Below, in pieces: positions 1 through 5,047 of a stretch of DNA of 9,957 nt. The stretch's first letter is position 1. The number at the start of each line of letters is the position of its first letter. A model generated the notes under the pieces. It saw only the letters and a program-made list of their open reading frames with translations. It did not search any database and was not told where the DNA came from. The position numbers and the translations under genes were made by a program. Origin of the DNA: Lachnospiraceae bacterium (GTDB lineage: Bacteria > Bacillota_A > Clostridia > Lachnospirales > Lachnospiraceae); contig JAETQR010000076.1 of NCBI GenBank assembly GCA_021770615.1, forward strand, positions 1 through 9,957. The letters run 5' to 3'.

Positions 1-108
1 CGAAAGCCGCACTGCTTTGTCAATCCTCTCACTTTCTTCGGGAGATACCCGAAAGGCGACTGTCTTGTTCCTCCAACGGTTGCAGTTGTCTAAATTCTTT
101 GCCGACAT
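1..108 (-). CDS. MobC-like plasmid mobilization relaxosome protein (N-terminal part, runs off left edge)
   Basis: Thirty-six codons are visible, starting at the ATG at 108-106 and open to the left edge. The protein begins MSAKNLDNCNRWRNKTVAFR and continues with a VSPEESERIDKAV stretch. That start is typical of small ribbon-helix-helix-like proteins, often annotated as MobC-family relaxosome accessory proteins, that follow the integrase gene on Clostridia integrative elements. The start is supported by a purine-rich AGGGGGG ribosome binding site inside the end of the preceding recombinase frame, whose TGA stop (112-110) lies one base before this ATG, so the two are probably translationally coupled. 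The family is recognised by recall of the N-terminus only; the C-terminal part that would confirm it is outside the window. Confidence 0.6.
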   Translation of the reverse strand, partial: MSAKNLDNCNRWRNKTVAFRVSPEESERIDKAVRLS

Positions 109-109
109 A

Positions 110-331
110 TCAAAAACCCCCCTTCCCTAAATCGTCCAGCCTGTCTGCCATTTCCGTCTGCTTTGACGGAAACAGGTGAGCATATCTATAAGTGATTTCA
201 ATGCTCTCATGCCCTACTCGGTCAGCAATCGCCACCGCCGAGAACCCCATGTCAATCAACAGGCTGATATGAGTATCTCTTTCTAAAGGATATTTATAGG
301 ACAACATGACAAAAATATTAGAAATCGGCAT
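110..331 (-). pseudogene. Tyrosine recombinase (integrase), C-terminal remnant
   Basis: From about residue 20 onward the frame reads THISLLIDMGFSAVAIADRV, then GHESIEITYRYAHLFPSKQ. This is the end of a phage-type site-specific integrase catalytic domain: it keeps the conserved His of the (L/V)GH box and the nucleophilic Tyr of the YxH box. Intact relatives carry HxLRHS just before HISLL. Here that position reads PLERDTH, so the HxxR box and everything upstream (the first catalytic Arg and the arm- and core-binding domains) are gone. The deletion junction falls near nt 272-285; residues before it look unrelated to integrases, and the ATG at 331 is probably fortuitous. It is very unlikely to be active. 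It may come from an older element into which the rest of the window was joined. Confidence 0.75.
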
Positions 332-346
332 ATCTATGGAATACCC

Positions 347-390
347 AAAAAGAACGATTCTGGCACGTACATTCCAGAATCGTTCTTTTT
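347..390. terminator. Bidirectional intrinsic terminator
   Basis: A perfect 17-bp inverted repeat, AAAAAGAACGATTCTGG at 347-363 and its complement at 374-390, encloses a 10-nt loop. Because the arms begin with A5 and end with T5, transcripts on either strand have a stem followed by a U-run. It lies 140 nt beyond the first repressor gene, so it probably ends leftward transcription before the integrase remnant. The rest of 391-530 holds no gene that I can see, only a small hairpin GGAATG/CATTCC at 450-466. Confidence 0.7.
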
Positions 391-530
391 AAGTTCTACA
401 ATTTTTATCTAAATAATTTTCAAAAAGCCACAAAGCAAGCAACGGGTACGGAATGACGTGCATTCCCTGACAATCCAGAATTAAAAAGATTGTTCCAATG
501 CATTTTTCTAATAATTTGATTGTTTACTTT

Positions 531-872
531 TTAGTCTGGTTCTCGGTATTTATCCAGAGATACTTTGACTGCCTTTACTACATCCTCTATTATCTGTATA
601 TCCTGCATCGAACAGGAATCCAGTATTTCTTCTAATTCCCCTTTTATAGCTGTTTTGTTCTTTTGAGGGGTATCGTGGAGTAGTTCATCTGTCTGTATAG
701 ATAAGACATTTGCAAGTTTCACAAAAAGTGGCAGGCTCAATTTTGTGTTCCCTGTTTCAATATGGCTCATATGCGTTGTCGATATTCCTACTTTTTCTGC
801 TAATTGTTCCTGCGATAAACGATATGCTTTCCTAAATTTTCTGATGCGTTGCCCTATTTTATAATAATCCAT
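531..872 (-). CDS. XRE/Cro-family helix-turn-helix repressor, copy 1
   Basis: A 113-residue protein starting MDYYKIGQRIRKFRKAYRLS. An HTH_3/Cro-CI domain covers about residues 5-65, with SQEQLAEKVG as the positioning helix and STTHMSHIETG as the recognition helix. A charged C-terminal tail (ELEEILDSCSMQD onward) may serve oligomerisation. The frame is open from a GTG at 881, but that GTG lies inside the Shine-Dalgarno AAGGCGGTGA; the ATG at 872, about 8 nt downstream of GGCGG, is the better start. It is divergent from the small gene at 997, with a symmetric operator between them, so autoregulation is likely. It is highly similar to the repressor at 1277-1618: the HTH is nearly identical, and most changes sit in residues 49-62 and the extreme C-terminus. 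The target partner is inferred from position only. Confidence 0.88.
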   Translation of the reverse strand: MDYYKIGQRIRKFRKAYRLSQEQLAEKVGISTTHMSHIETGNTKLSLPLFVKLANVLSIQTDELLHDTPQKNKTAIKGELEEILDSCSMQDIQIIEDVVKAVKVSLDKYREPD

Positions 873-972
873 AAATTTCACCGCCTTTATAATTTAATAT
901 TACTTGAATTGTATAGGCAAATATGGTATTATTACATAAACTATAAAGGCTAAAATATATCTATATAATTCA
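545..972. repeat. Tandem duplication, copy 1 (repressor gene plus operator)
   Basis: This stretch aligns base for base with 1291-1718 at a constant offset of 746 bp, without gaps. By hand I count about 40-45 mismatches, roughly 90 percent identity. Differences cluster in the codons for repressor residues 49-62. The similarity ends just inside the repressor stop codon on one side and at the end of the right operator half on the other; the divergent small gene beyond is not nucleotide-similar to its counterpart. Confidence 0.9.
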
Positions 973-973
973 A
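904..973. promoter_or_regulatory. Divergent promoter/operator region, copy 1
   Basis: On the plus strand TTGAAT (904-909), a 17-bp spacer and TATTAT (927-932) form a near-consensus SigA promoter, with an upstream TGn giving an extended -10; transcription would begin near 939. Two inverted copies of the motif TTGAATTRTATAG lie at 904-916 and 961-973 (reverse strand), and similarity continues inward for about 20 bp. The symmetry axis is near 938.5, at the predicted start point, as expected for an operator that covers the -35 and the early transcribed region. A promoter for the leftward repressor must overlap here, but I cannot place its boxes with confidence. Confidence 0.65.
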
Positions 974-996
974 ATTATAAAAAGGGGATGAGCGAC

Positions 997-1209
997 ATGG
1001 AAAAAAATGAAACCGAATGCCTGTTATATGAAGAATTGAAAGGCGATGAAAAAACACTATTACAATGGTATAGGAAAAACCCGCTTTCTGTATACATTGA
1101 AATTGCTTTATTAAAATTGTTTAGTTTAGGGATTATTACCGTAGATGAATACAGGAACTATCAATCCGAAATTGTCAAAAAAGCTGATATGTTAAAAGAA
1201 TCATGTTGA
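997..1209 (+). CDS. Small protein of unknown function, partner of repressor copy 1
   Basis: A 70-residue acidic protein starting MEKNETECLLYEEL, with no recognised family, signal peptide or membrane segment. An in-frame ATG at 988 directly abuts GGGG and would leave no spacing. The ATG at 997 sits at a normal distance from AAAGGGGATGA, so I prefer it. The C-terminal 40 residues (WYRKNP, LG, T-x-x-E, Y, SEIVKKAD) align with residues 60-100 of the 118-residue protein at 1789-2145 (WAKKNP, LG, T-x-E-E, Y, SEIVGKAD), so the two are paralogues with different N-termini. It is transcribed from the divergent promoter at 904-932 and probably repressed by the neighbouring XRE protein. A role as antirepressor, antitoxin-like partner or small regulator is possible but unproven. 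Confidence 0.7.
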   Translation: MEKNETECLLYEELKGDEKTLLQWYRKNPLSVYIEIALLKLFSLGIITVDEYRNYQSEIVKKADMLKESC

Positions 1210-1225
1210 AAATCTGGATAAGAAA

Positions 1226-1263
1226 AAGGGATGTTCCTATACACTATTTTAGGAATATCCCTT
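1226..1263. terminator. Bidirectional intrinsic terminator between convergent genes
   Basis: AAGGGATGTTCCTA (1226-1239) pairs with TAGGAATATCCCTT (1250-1263) with one G-U or mismatch position and a 10-nt loop. It lies between the end of the small plus-strand gene and the end of repressor copy 2. On the minus strand the stem is followed by a T5 run; on the plus strand by a weaker T-rich stretch. Confidence 0.65.
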
Positions 1264-1276
1264 AATTGTTTATATT

Positions 1277-1618
1277 TCAATATGAGTCCCGGTATTTATC
1301 CAGAGATACTTTGACTGCTTTTACTACATCCTCTATTATATGCATATCCTGCATCGAACAGGAATCCAATATTTCTTCCAATTCCCCTTTTATGGCTGTT
1401 TTGTCCTTTTTTGGGGTATCGTGGAGAAGTTCATCTGTCTGTACGCATAAAGCTTTCGCAATATCCACAAAAACTGGCAGGCTCAATTTTGTGTTCCCTG
1501 TTTCAATATGGCTCATATGAGTTGTTGATATACCCACTTTTTCCGCTAATTGTTCCTGTGATAAATGATATGCCTTTCTAAATTTCCTGATACGTTGCCC
1601 GATTTTGTAATAATCCAT
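1277..1618 (-). CDS. XRE/Cro-family helix-turn-helix repressor, copy 2
   Basis: A 113-residue paralogue of the protein at 531-872, with the same HTH (SQEQLAEKVG, STTHMSHIETG) and the same start logic: GTG at 1627 lies within the Shine-Dalgarno AGGCGGTGA, while ATG at 1618 is correctly spaced. Against copy 1 it differs mainly at residues 49-62 after the recognition helix (FVDIAKALCVQ instead of FVKLANVLSIQ) and at the last residues (RDSY instead of REPD). Because the DNA-reading helix is unchanged and the two operators are alike, the repressors should recognise both operators, and they may form mixed dimers. It is divergent from the gene at 1789. Confidence 0.88.
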   Translation of the reverse strand: MDYYKIGQRIRKFRKAYHLSQEQLAEKVGISTTHMSHIETGNTKLSLPVFVDIAKALCVQTDELLHDTPKKDKTAIKGELEEILDSCSMQDMHIIEDVVKAVKVSLDKYRDSY

Positions 1619-1718
1619 AAACTTCACCGCCTATATAATTTAATTCTACTTGAATTGTATAGGCAAATATGGTATTATTACATAAACTACAAAGGCTAAA
1701 ATATGCCTATATAATTCA
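1291..1718. repeat. Tandem duplication, copy 2 (repressor gene plus operator)
   Basis: Second copy of the stretch at 545-972, same orientation, ungapped, offset 746 bp. Recombination between the copies would delete or amplify one repressor/partner cassette. The accumulated differences indicate an old duplication, or two related cassettes brought together, rather than an assembly artefact. Confidence 0.9.
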
Positions 1719-1719
1719 T
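1650..1719. promoter_or_regulatory. Divergent promoter/operator region, copy 2
   Basis: The plus-strand promoter is TTGAAT (1650-1655), 17-bp spacer, TATTAT (1673-1678) with an extended TGG before the -10, matching copy 1 base for base over this stretch. The inverted motif TGAATTRTATAGGCA occurs at 1651-1665 and, reversed, at 1704-1718, symmetric around 1684.5. Here the two half-sites match each other even better than in copy 1. The leader to the start codon at 1789 is about 100 nt, longer than in copy 1. Confidence 0.65.
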
Positions 1720-1788
1720 TTTTATTACATAGAAAATAAAACGGAACGTATTGCTTAAATAAGCACAAAAAGGAAAGGATAAAATAAT

Positions 1789-2145
1789 ATGACCAAAGAA
1801 GATTTAAAGGATTTTTTGTTTGAAACGCTAAATGAACATGACTCCTTATTTTCTGACCTATCATTGGACGATGAAACAGACACTATATTTATCAAATCCG
1901 TTGATGGAGAAAATTTTATTGTTACTGTCAGCCCTGTGACTGCGGATGAAGCACTCATAGAACTGTGGGCAAAGAAAAACCCAGAATTGATGTCTCTTGC
2001 CCTCGGTGTGTTAAATATGAGGGATTTAGGGGGATTTACAGAAGAAGAAACACATAAGTACTTGTCAGAAATTGTTGGAAAAGCGGACAATTCATGTGCT
2101 AAAGATATAAAATGCAGGCTTGAGAAATTAGGGAATGATAAATGA
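1789..2145 (+). CDS. Small acidic protein of unknown function, partner of repressor copy 2
   Basis: A 118-residue protein starting MTKEDLKDFLFETLNEHDS, preceded by AGGAAAGG at good spacing. Residues 1-55 form an acidic region with predicted strands (DTIFIKSVDGENFIVTVSPV) that is absent from the copy 1 partner. Residues 60-100 (WAKKNPELMS..., LGGFTEEETHKYLSEIVGKAD) match the C-terminal half of the 70-residue protein at 997-1209. There is no membrane segment, metal motif or family that I recognise. Its transcription should start from the promoter at 1650-1678 under XRE control. The shared module suggests that both small proteins touch the same partner, for example the XRE proteins, through SEIVxKAD. 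That is inference. Confidence 0.75.
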   Translation: MTKEDLKDFLFETLNEHDSLFSDLSLDDETDTIFIKSVDGENFIVTVSPVTADEALIELWAKKNPELMSLALGVLNMRDLGGFTEEETHKYLSEIVGKADNSCAKDIKCRLEKLGNDK

Positions 2146-2179
2146 GATAGCATTCTTCACACATTAATAAGATAATTGA

Positions 2180-2227
2180 TATGTGGGCTGCATAACCATT
2201 ATCCCAGATGGTTTTGCAGCCCGCATA
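2180..2227. terminator. Strong hairpin between convergent genes, probable terminator
   Basis: A 19-nt arm at 2180-2198 (core GTGGGCTGCA) pairs with 2209-2227 (core TGCAGCCCGC) with two mismatch or wobble positions and a 10-nt loop. It lies between the plus-strand gene ending at 2145 and the minus-strand gene ending at 2255. There is no clean U-run on either side, only A/T-rich sequence, so terminator function is probable rather than certain. Confidence 0.5.
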
Positions 2228-2254
2228 CATTAAATTAAATAAGCATCTTCACAA

Positions 2255-3295
2255 TTACCAAAAATCATGTCCATCATAATAGAAATACAAGCATTCCATT
2301 ATCCCGGTAATTATCATCCACCAACTCACCACATTCAATCTAATTGGAATGAACGGTATCTTCATTACTGCCAGTGAAAGGGAAAAACCCATAAATGCAA
2401 TGCCTGTCATCACAGATTTTTTAAACAGTTCCATATTTTTGTACCCGTAATACTCCCAACGCTTTTTCCATTTCCGCAGTAGGCAGCAGGCTCCCATACG
2501 GATAACAAAAAACAAACTAACCGCAATGACAGCAGATGCAAAAACCAGTATGCCGACCGCCAGCGGTGATGGCATAACAGTTATCATTGTCTGATAGAGA
2601 CTCCGATAAAGGTTTCCTAAATTCTGCAAAAGCCAGATGGCATTCTCACATCTTTCCAAAAACCATAACGGAATGGCGGCTATGATGTCCTTCTCGGTAA
2701 TTAGGACTGCCGCCATCTGCGCCAGATATGCGGCAATCAAAACCAATACTGCGCCAGACATCTTTACGGACTCCCTGCTAAGAACCCTCTTACAATCCTC
2801 CTGCAATTTTTTCTGCAATACCCTTCTCGCCTTCTCCACTTCCCTTGCCAGTGTTTCCTCATATTCTGCCATCAGTCGGTTTGCCATTGCAAGTTTCCGC
2901 TCAGCAGTTTCCTCCTTCCTACCTGCCTGGGCAAGAACGGCTGCGGCTCTTTCTTCCATTTCCTTCCCGCGTTTCTCTGCTTTTTCCATCTCTGCTTTCA
3001 GCCTCCCGTTCTCCTGAAAGATGATGTCGCTGCCGCTGTACCTCTCTAGCTGCTCTGTCTGATGCCGCAGCGTCTCCCCTTGCTCGGAGAGAACGGATTT
3101 CATGGATTGTATCTGTGATTTCAGTTTCTGACTGCCGGAAGAAAGATTCCGTATCTGCCCGTCTTTCTCCTGCACCTGAATCCACAGGTCTTTCAGTTCC
3201 TCGTTTTTGTCTGTCAGTTCCTGTTCCATTTCCTCCAGCTGATTCAGCAGACTGTCTATCTGCTCTCCGCTGCTGTAATCTCCGAATCCGTTCAT
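2255..3295 (-). CDS. Membrane-anchored coiled-coil protein of the mobilization block (DUF6040-like, tentative)
   Basis: A 346-residue protein starting MNGFGDYSSGEQIDSLLNQL, with GAGGG six bases before the ATG. Residues 10-175 are a long coiled coil rich in E, K, Q and L heptads. Four hydrophobic segments follow at about 180-199, 245-267, 294-313 and 320-340, separated by basic loops such as RKWKKRW. It begins 18 nt after the coiled-coil gene at 3577-3314, in the same frame, and its first 377 nt overlap the relaxase 3' end in a different frame. The topology suggests a cytoplasmic rod anchored in the membrane that could link relaxosome and transfer channel, like MobB of RSF1010; this role is inferred from layout only. 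The DUF6040 label is recalled, not searched. Confidence 0.72.
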   Translation of the reverse strand: MNGFGDYSSGEQIDSLLNQLEEMEQELTDKNEELKDLWIQVQEKDGQIRNLSSGSQKLKSQIQSMKSVLSEQGETLRHQTEQLERYSGSDIIFQENGRLKAEMEKAEKRGKEMEERAAAVLAQAGRKEETAERKLAMANRLMAEYEETLAREVEKARRVLQKKLQEDCKRVLSRESVKMSGAVLVLIAAYLAQMAAVLITEKDIIAAIPLWFLERCENAIWLLQNLGNLYRSLYQTMITVMPSPLAVGILVFASAVIAVSLFFVIRMGACCLLRKWKKRWEYYGYKNMELFKKSVMTGIAFMGFSLSLAVMKIPFIPIRLNVVSWWMIITGIMECLYFYYDGHDFW

Positions 3296-4460
3296 TCCTT
3301 TCCCTCACTTTCCCTAAGACTTGCTCTTTAAGTCCTGCAATTCTGCTGTCTGTCTTAGCAATATCTGATTCTGTCTGGAGAGCATGGCATTCTCGTTGTT
3401 CAATCTCTCCACTAATCCTGTTAATTCCCGATTCTGCTGGCGTAGTATAGGGAGTTCCCTGTTCTCCGCTTGCAGCCGTTCGATTTCCGTCTGCTGGTTT
3501 TCCGCCAGTTCCAGAATCTCGCCCTGCTTTTCCAGAATAGCCAGTACCTCTTGCAGCTCTGCCATATATTCGTCCAATCATATCCCTCACCTTCTGCATA
3601 ATCATTTGGTGCAACGCTTTCATGGTGCAGTACCATTCCTTTGTTACATAATTTAGTTGTTTTACTATTCGGTTATACTCACATCGGTCAGACATCTCCC
3701 CACGCTGTTCCATCTGCCTTGCACGGTATCCCTCGTGGATGGTCGGCTCAAGAGCAAGCCCCTGTCTTTTATAGCTGCGGTGGTCAATCTGCTGTTCCAT
3801 TGACAGATAGCGGTTGCAGACATCTGCCCATGATTTTCTCCATTTCTCCACGTTCCCTTGGTCGTTCCAGTCATTTGCCTGCACGGTTATCCGCTTCCAG
3901 AGTTTCTCGTTTCGTTTACCCAACTTCTGCATCCCGGTCTTTTTATCAATAAGCGGGATGCGTTCCCCGTTTTCATCCCTTGCATAATCTTTTTTCTCCT
4001 TTGCGCCCCATGAGCCGTCTGCCTTAATGGGTCTGATGGTAAGGAGGATATGGGCGTGCGGGTTGCCATTCCCCTTATCGTGGATGGCAATATCCGCGCA
4101 CATGCCCTCCGATACAAAATTGCCCTGTGCATATTCCCTGATAACCGCAAGCTGTAATTCTTCGGAAAACTCTGTCGGCAATGCAACCTCCACTTCCCGT
4201 GCGAGCTGCGCATTGGATTTTTTCTCTGCTCTTGTGACTGATTCCCAAAGCGTCTGCCTGTCCGCATATTCTTTTGGCGCATGTCCCGGCAATAAGATTT
4301 CCCGGTGCATGACGCCGCCTTTCCGTGTGAAGTCATGGGTAATCCCTGTTTCCCTGTCACAAAGTTTCTCCCCGGCGCGGTACGCAGCAGCCGCAATGAC
4401 AGATTTCCCCTTGCTCCGCCCAATTATCTTGACCGAACAATGATAAATCGCCAGAAACAC
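2919..4460 (-). CDS. mobL: MobA/MobL-family (MOBQ) conjugative relaxase
   Basis: The relaxase nicks oriT and pilots the strand into the recipient. Numbering from the family position 1 (codon 4454-4452), the protein reads AIYHCSVKIIGRSKGKS, Tyr25 in AAAAYRAGEK (the position of Tyr25 in RSF1010 MobA), and a three-His metal motif at H125, H133 and H135 (IHDKGNGNPHAH). IDHRSYKRQG and PTIHEG follow near 223-242 and close the relaxase domain. The family start Met is CTG here; GTG at 4460 (4 nt after AAAGGAG) or 4463 are alternatives, and I chose 4460. The frame is open further upstream to 4589, but that part is non-family sequence. After about residue 295 the tail becomes R/G/E/Q-rich and overlaps two other coding frames. 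Whether the full 511-513 residues are made is uncertain; the N-terminal 290 are secure. Confidence 0.88.
   Translation of the reverse strand: MFLAIYHCSVKIIGRSKGKSVIAAAAYRAGEKLCDRETGITHDFTRKGGVMHREILLPGHAPKEYADRQTLWESVTRAEKKSNAQLAREVEVALPTEFSEELQLAVIREYAQGNFVSEGMCADIAIHDKGNGNPHAHILLTIRPIKADGSWGAKEKKDYARDENGERIPLIDKKTGMQKLGKRNEKLWKRITVQANDWNDQGNVEKWRKSWADVCNRYLSMEQQIDHRSYKRQGLALEPTIHEGYRARQMEQRGEMSDRCEYNRIVKQLNYVTKEWYCTMKALHQMIMQKVRDMIGRIYGRAARGTGYSGKAGRDSGTGGKPADGNRTAASGEQGTPYTTPAESGINRISGEIEQRECHALQTESDIAKTDSRIAGLKEQVLGKVRERNERIRRLQQRRADRQSAESAGGNGTGTDRQKRGTERPVDSGAGERRADTESFFRQSETEITDTIHEIRSLRARGDAAASDRAAREVQRQRHHLSGEREAESRDGKSRETREGNGRKSRSRSCPGR
3314..3577 (-). CDS. Small coiled-coil protein encoded within the relaxase 3' region
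   Basis: Eighty-seven residues that are almost entirely a coiled coil: MDEYMAELQEVLAILEKQGE, then AENQQTEIERLQAENREL and NNENAMLSRQNQILLRQ. The start is TTG at 3577, well spaced after AAGGTGAGGG; the internal ATG at 3565 is too far from that site. It lies entirely inside the relaxase frame but is read in another frame, the one also used by the downstream 346-residue gene after two stop codons and an 18-nt gap. Codon choice looks like ordinary coding sequence for this host, whereas the relaxase frame here is biased to Gly, Arg and Ala. The protein probably acts with the relaxase or the membrane coiled-coil protein. No family is recognised. Confidence 0.6.
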   Translation of the reverse strand: MDEYMAELQEVLAILEKQGEILELAENQQTEIERLQAENRELPILRQQNRELTGLVERLNNENAMLSRQNQILLRQTAELQDLKSKS

Positions 4461-4597
4461 CACACTCCTTTCCGTAAGCTGTTTTTGCAGATATACGGCA
4501 AGTAAAATATATCTGCCAGAATATGGGGCTGGTTCCTGGCAAAAACTGCAAACAGTACTCAGCCCAAGTCTCGCAGAGCGCGCGTCCACGCAGTGGG

Positions 4598-4654
4598 ATA
4601 GACAGGCTCCGCCTGTCTATAAGTGCGCCCTTCTTCGTTTCCCTACAAAGGGAA
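4598..4654 (+). other. oriT: Origin of transfer (oriT), MOBQ type
   Basis: A perfect 10-bp inverted repeat, ATAGACAGGC / GCCTGTCTAT (4598-4607 and 4611-4620, 3-nt loop), is followed directly by TAAGTGCGCCCT at 4620-4631. This hairpin-then-core layout matches the nick region of MOBQ-type oriTs such as those of pIP501 and pGO1/pSK41, where cleavage falls within the GTGCGCC core. A second small hairpin, TTCCCT/AGGGAA, lies at 4639-4654. The plus strand would be nicked, so sequence to the right would enter the recipient first and the relaxase gene last. The site sits in the 210-nt gap between the relaxase and DUF3847 genes. The rest of that gap holds only a GGGCTG/CAGCCC hairpin near 4526-4563. 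Confidence 0.8.
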
Positions 4655-4673
4655 TGGCAAAGCACCGTCCCCC

Positions 4674-4994
4674 TCATCTGCCCCCCTCTGATGTCTTCGG
4701 CACAGTAGAATGCTGCATGGCTTTGGATAAATACCTGCCGTTTGCCTCCTGCTTTTTCAAGAATGCAATCAGCTTTGGAATATCCTCCTCCGTGACAGCC
4801 CTGCCCAAGACAGATTCCACCGCACCGCCAATCTGGATTAAGCGGTGGGTGCGGATTTTCCGTTCCTCCTCTTTCTTCCGCCGTTCCAACTGTTTCCGCT
4901 GTGCCTGATACTGTTTCAATTTCTCTAACATTTCTTCCTCTTTCGTGGTACAATTCTGAATACGCTCATCCAGTGTCTTTCTTTGTTTTGCCAT
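4674..4994 (-). CDS. DUF3847-family accessory mobilization protein
   Basis: A 106-residue protein starting MAKQRKTLDERIQNCTTKEE, with a strong AAGGAGG five to six bases before the ATG at 4994. The frame is open to 5084, but the extra residues are the out-of-frame end of the TnpW-like gene. Residues 8-47 are a highly charged helix (KQLERRKKEEERK); then comes RTHRLIQIGGAVESVLGRAV (48-67), typical of DUF3847 proteins and their relatives that sit next to relaxases. EEDIPKLIAFLKKQE follows. It ends just upstream of oriT and points toward the relaxase, so it is probably a relaxosome accessory protein co-transcribed with it. The exact function is unknown; the family call is from recall of the RTHRLI/GG motif. 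Confidence 0.75.
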   Translation of the reverse strand: MAKQRKTLDERIQNCTTKEEEMLEKLKQYQAQRKQLERRKKEEERKIRTHRLIQIGGAVESVLGRAVTEEDIPKLIAFLKKQEANGRYLSKAMQHSTVPKTSEGGR

Positions 4995-5047
4995 AAATGC
5001 CTCCTTTTCTCCGATACCTGCCGAAAATAAAATCCGATTGTTACAAA

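Noticed and set aside
545..1718. Possible CRISPR-like or assembly-artefact repeat
   Set aside because: Only two copies, each containing a full gene and about 10 percent diverged; a gene-level duplication explains it.
1755..2153. 132-codon minus-strand frame opposite the second small partner gene
   Set aside because: Ser/Phe-rich antisense translation; the plus-strand gene has promoter, ribosome binding site and a paralogue.
2637..3017. 126-codon plus-strand frame opposite the membrane coiled-coil gene
   Set aside because: Ser/Ala-rich antisense of Glu/Lys-rich coiled coil, a common artefact.
3887..4423. 178-codon minus-strand frame within the relaxase domain
   Set aside because: The relaxase frame carries the catalytic Tyr and His motifs over the same stretch; this frame is Arg/Ser-rich without motifs.
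4027..4443. 138-codon plus-strand frame opposite the relaxase
   Set aside because: Antisense shadow of a strongly supported conserved domain; no ribosome binding site.
4357..4953. 198-codon minus-strand open frame across DUF3847, oriT and the relaxase start
   Set aside because: It crosses oriT, is out of frame with both better-supported genes and has no family resemblance or ribosome binding site; a shadow frame.
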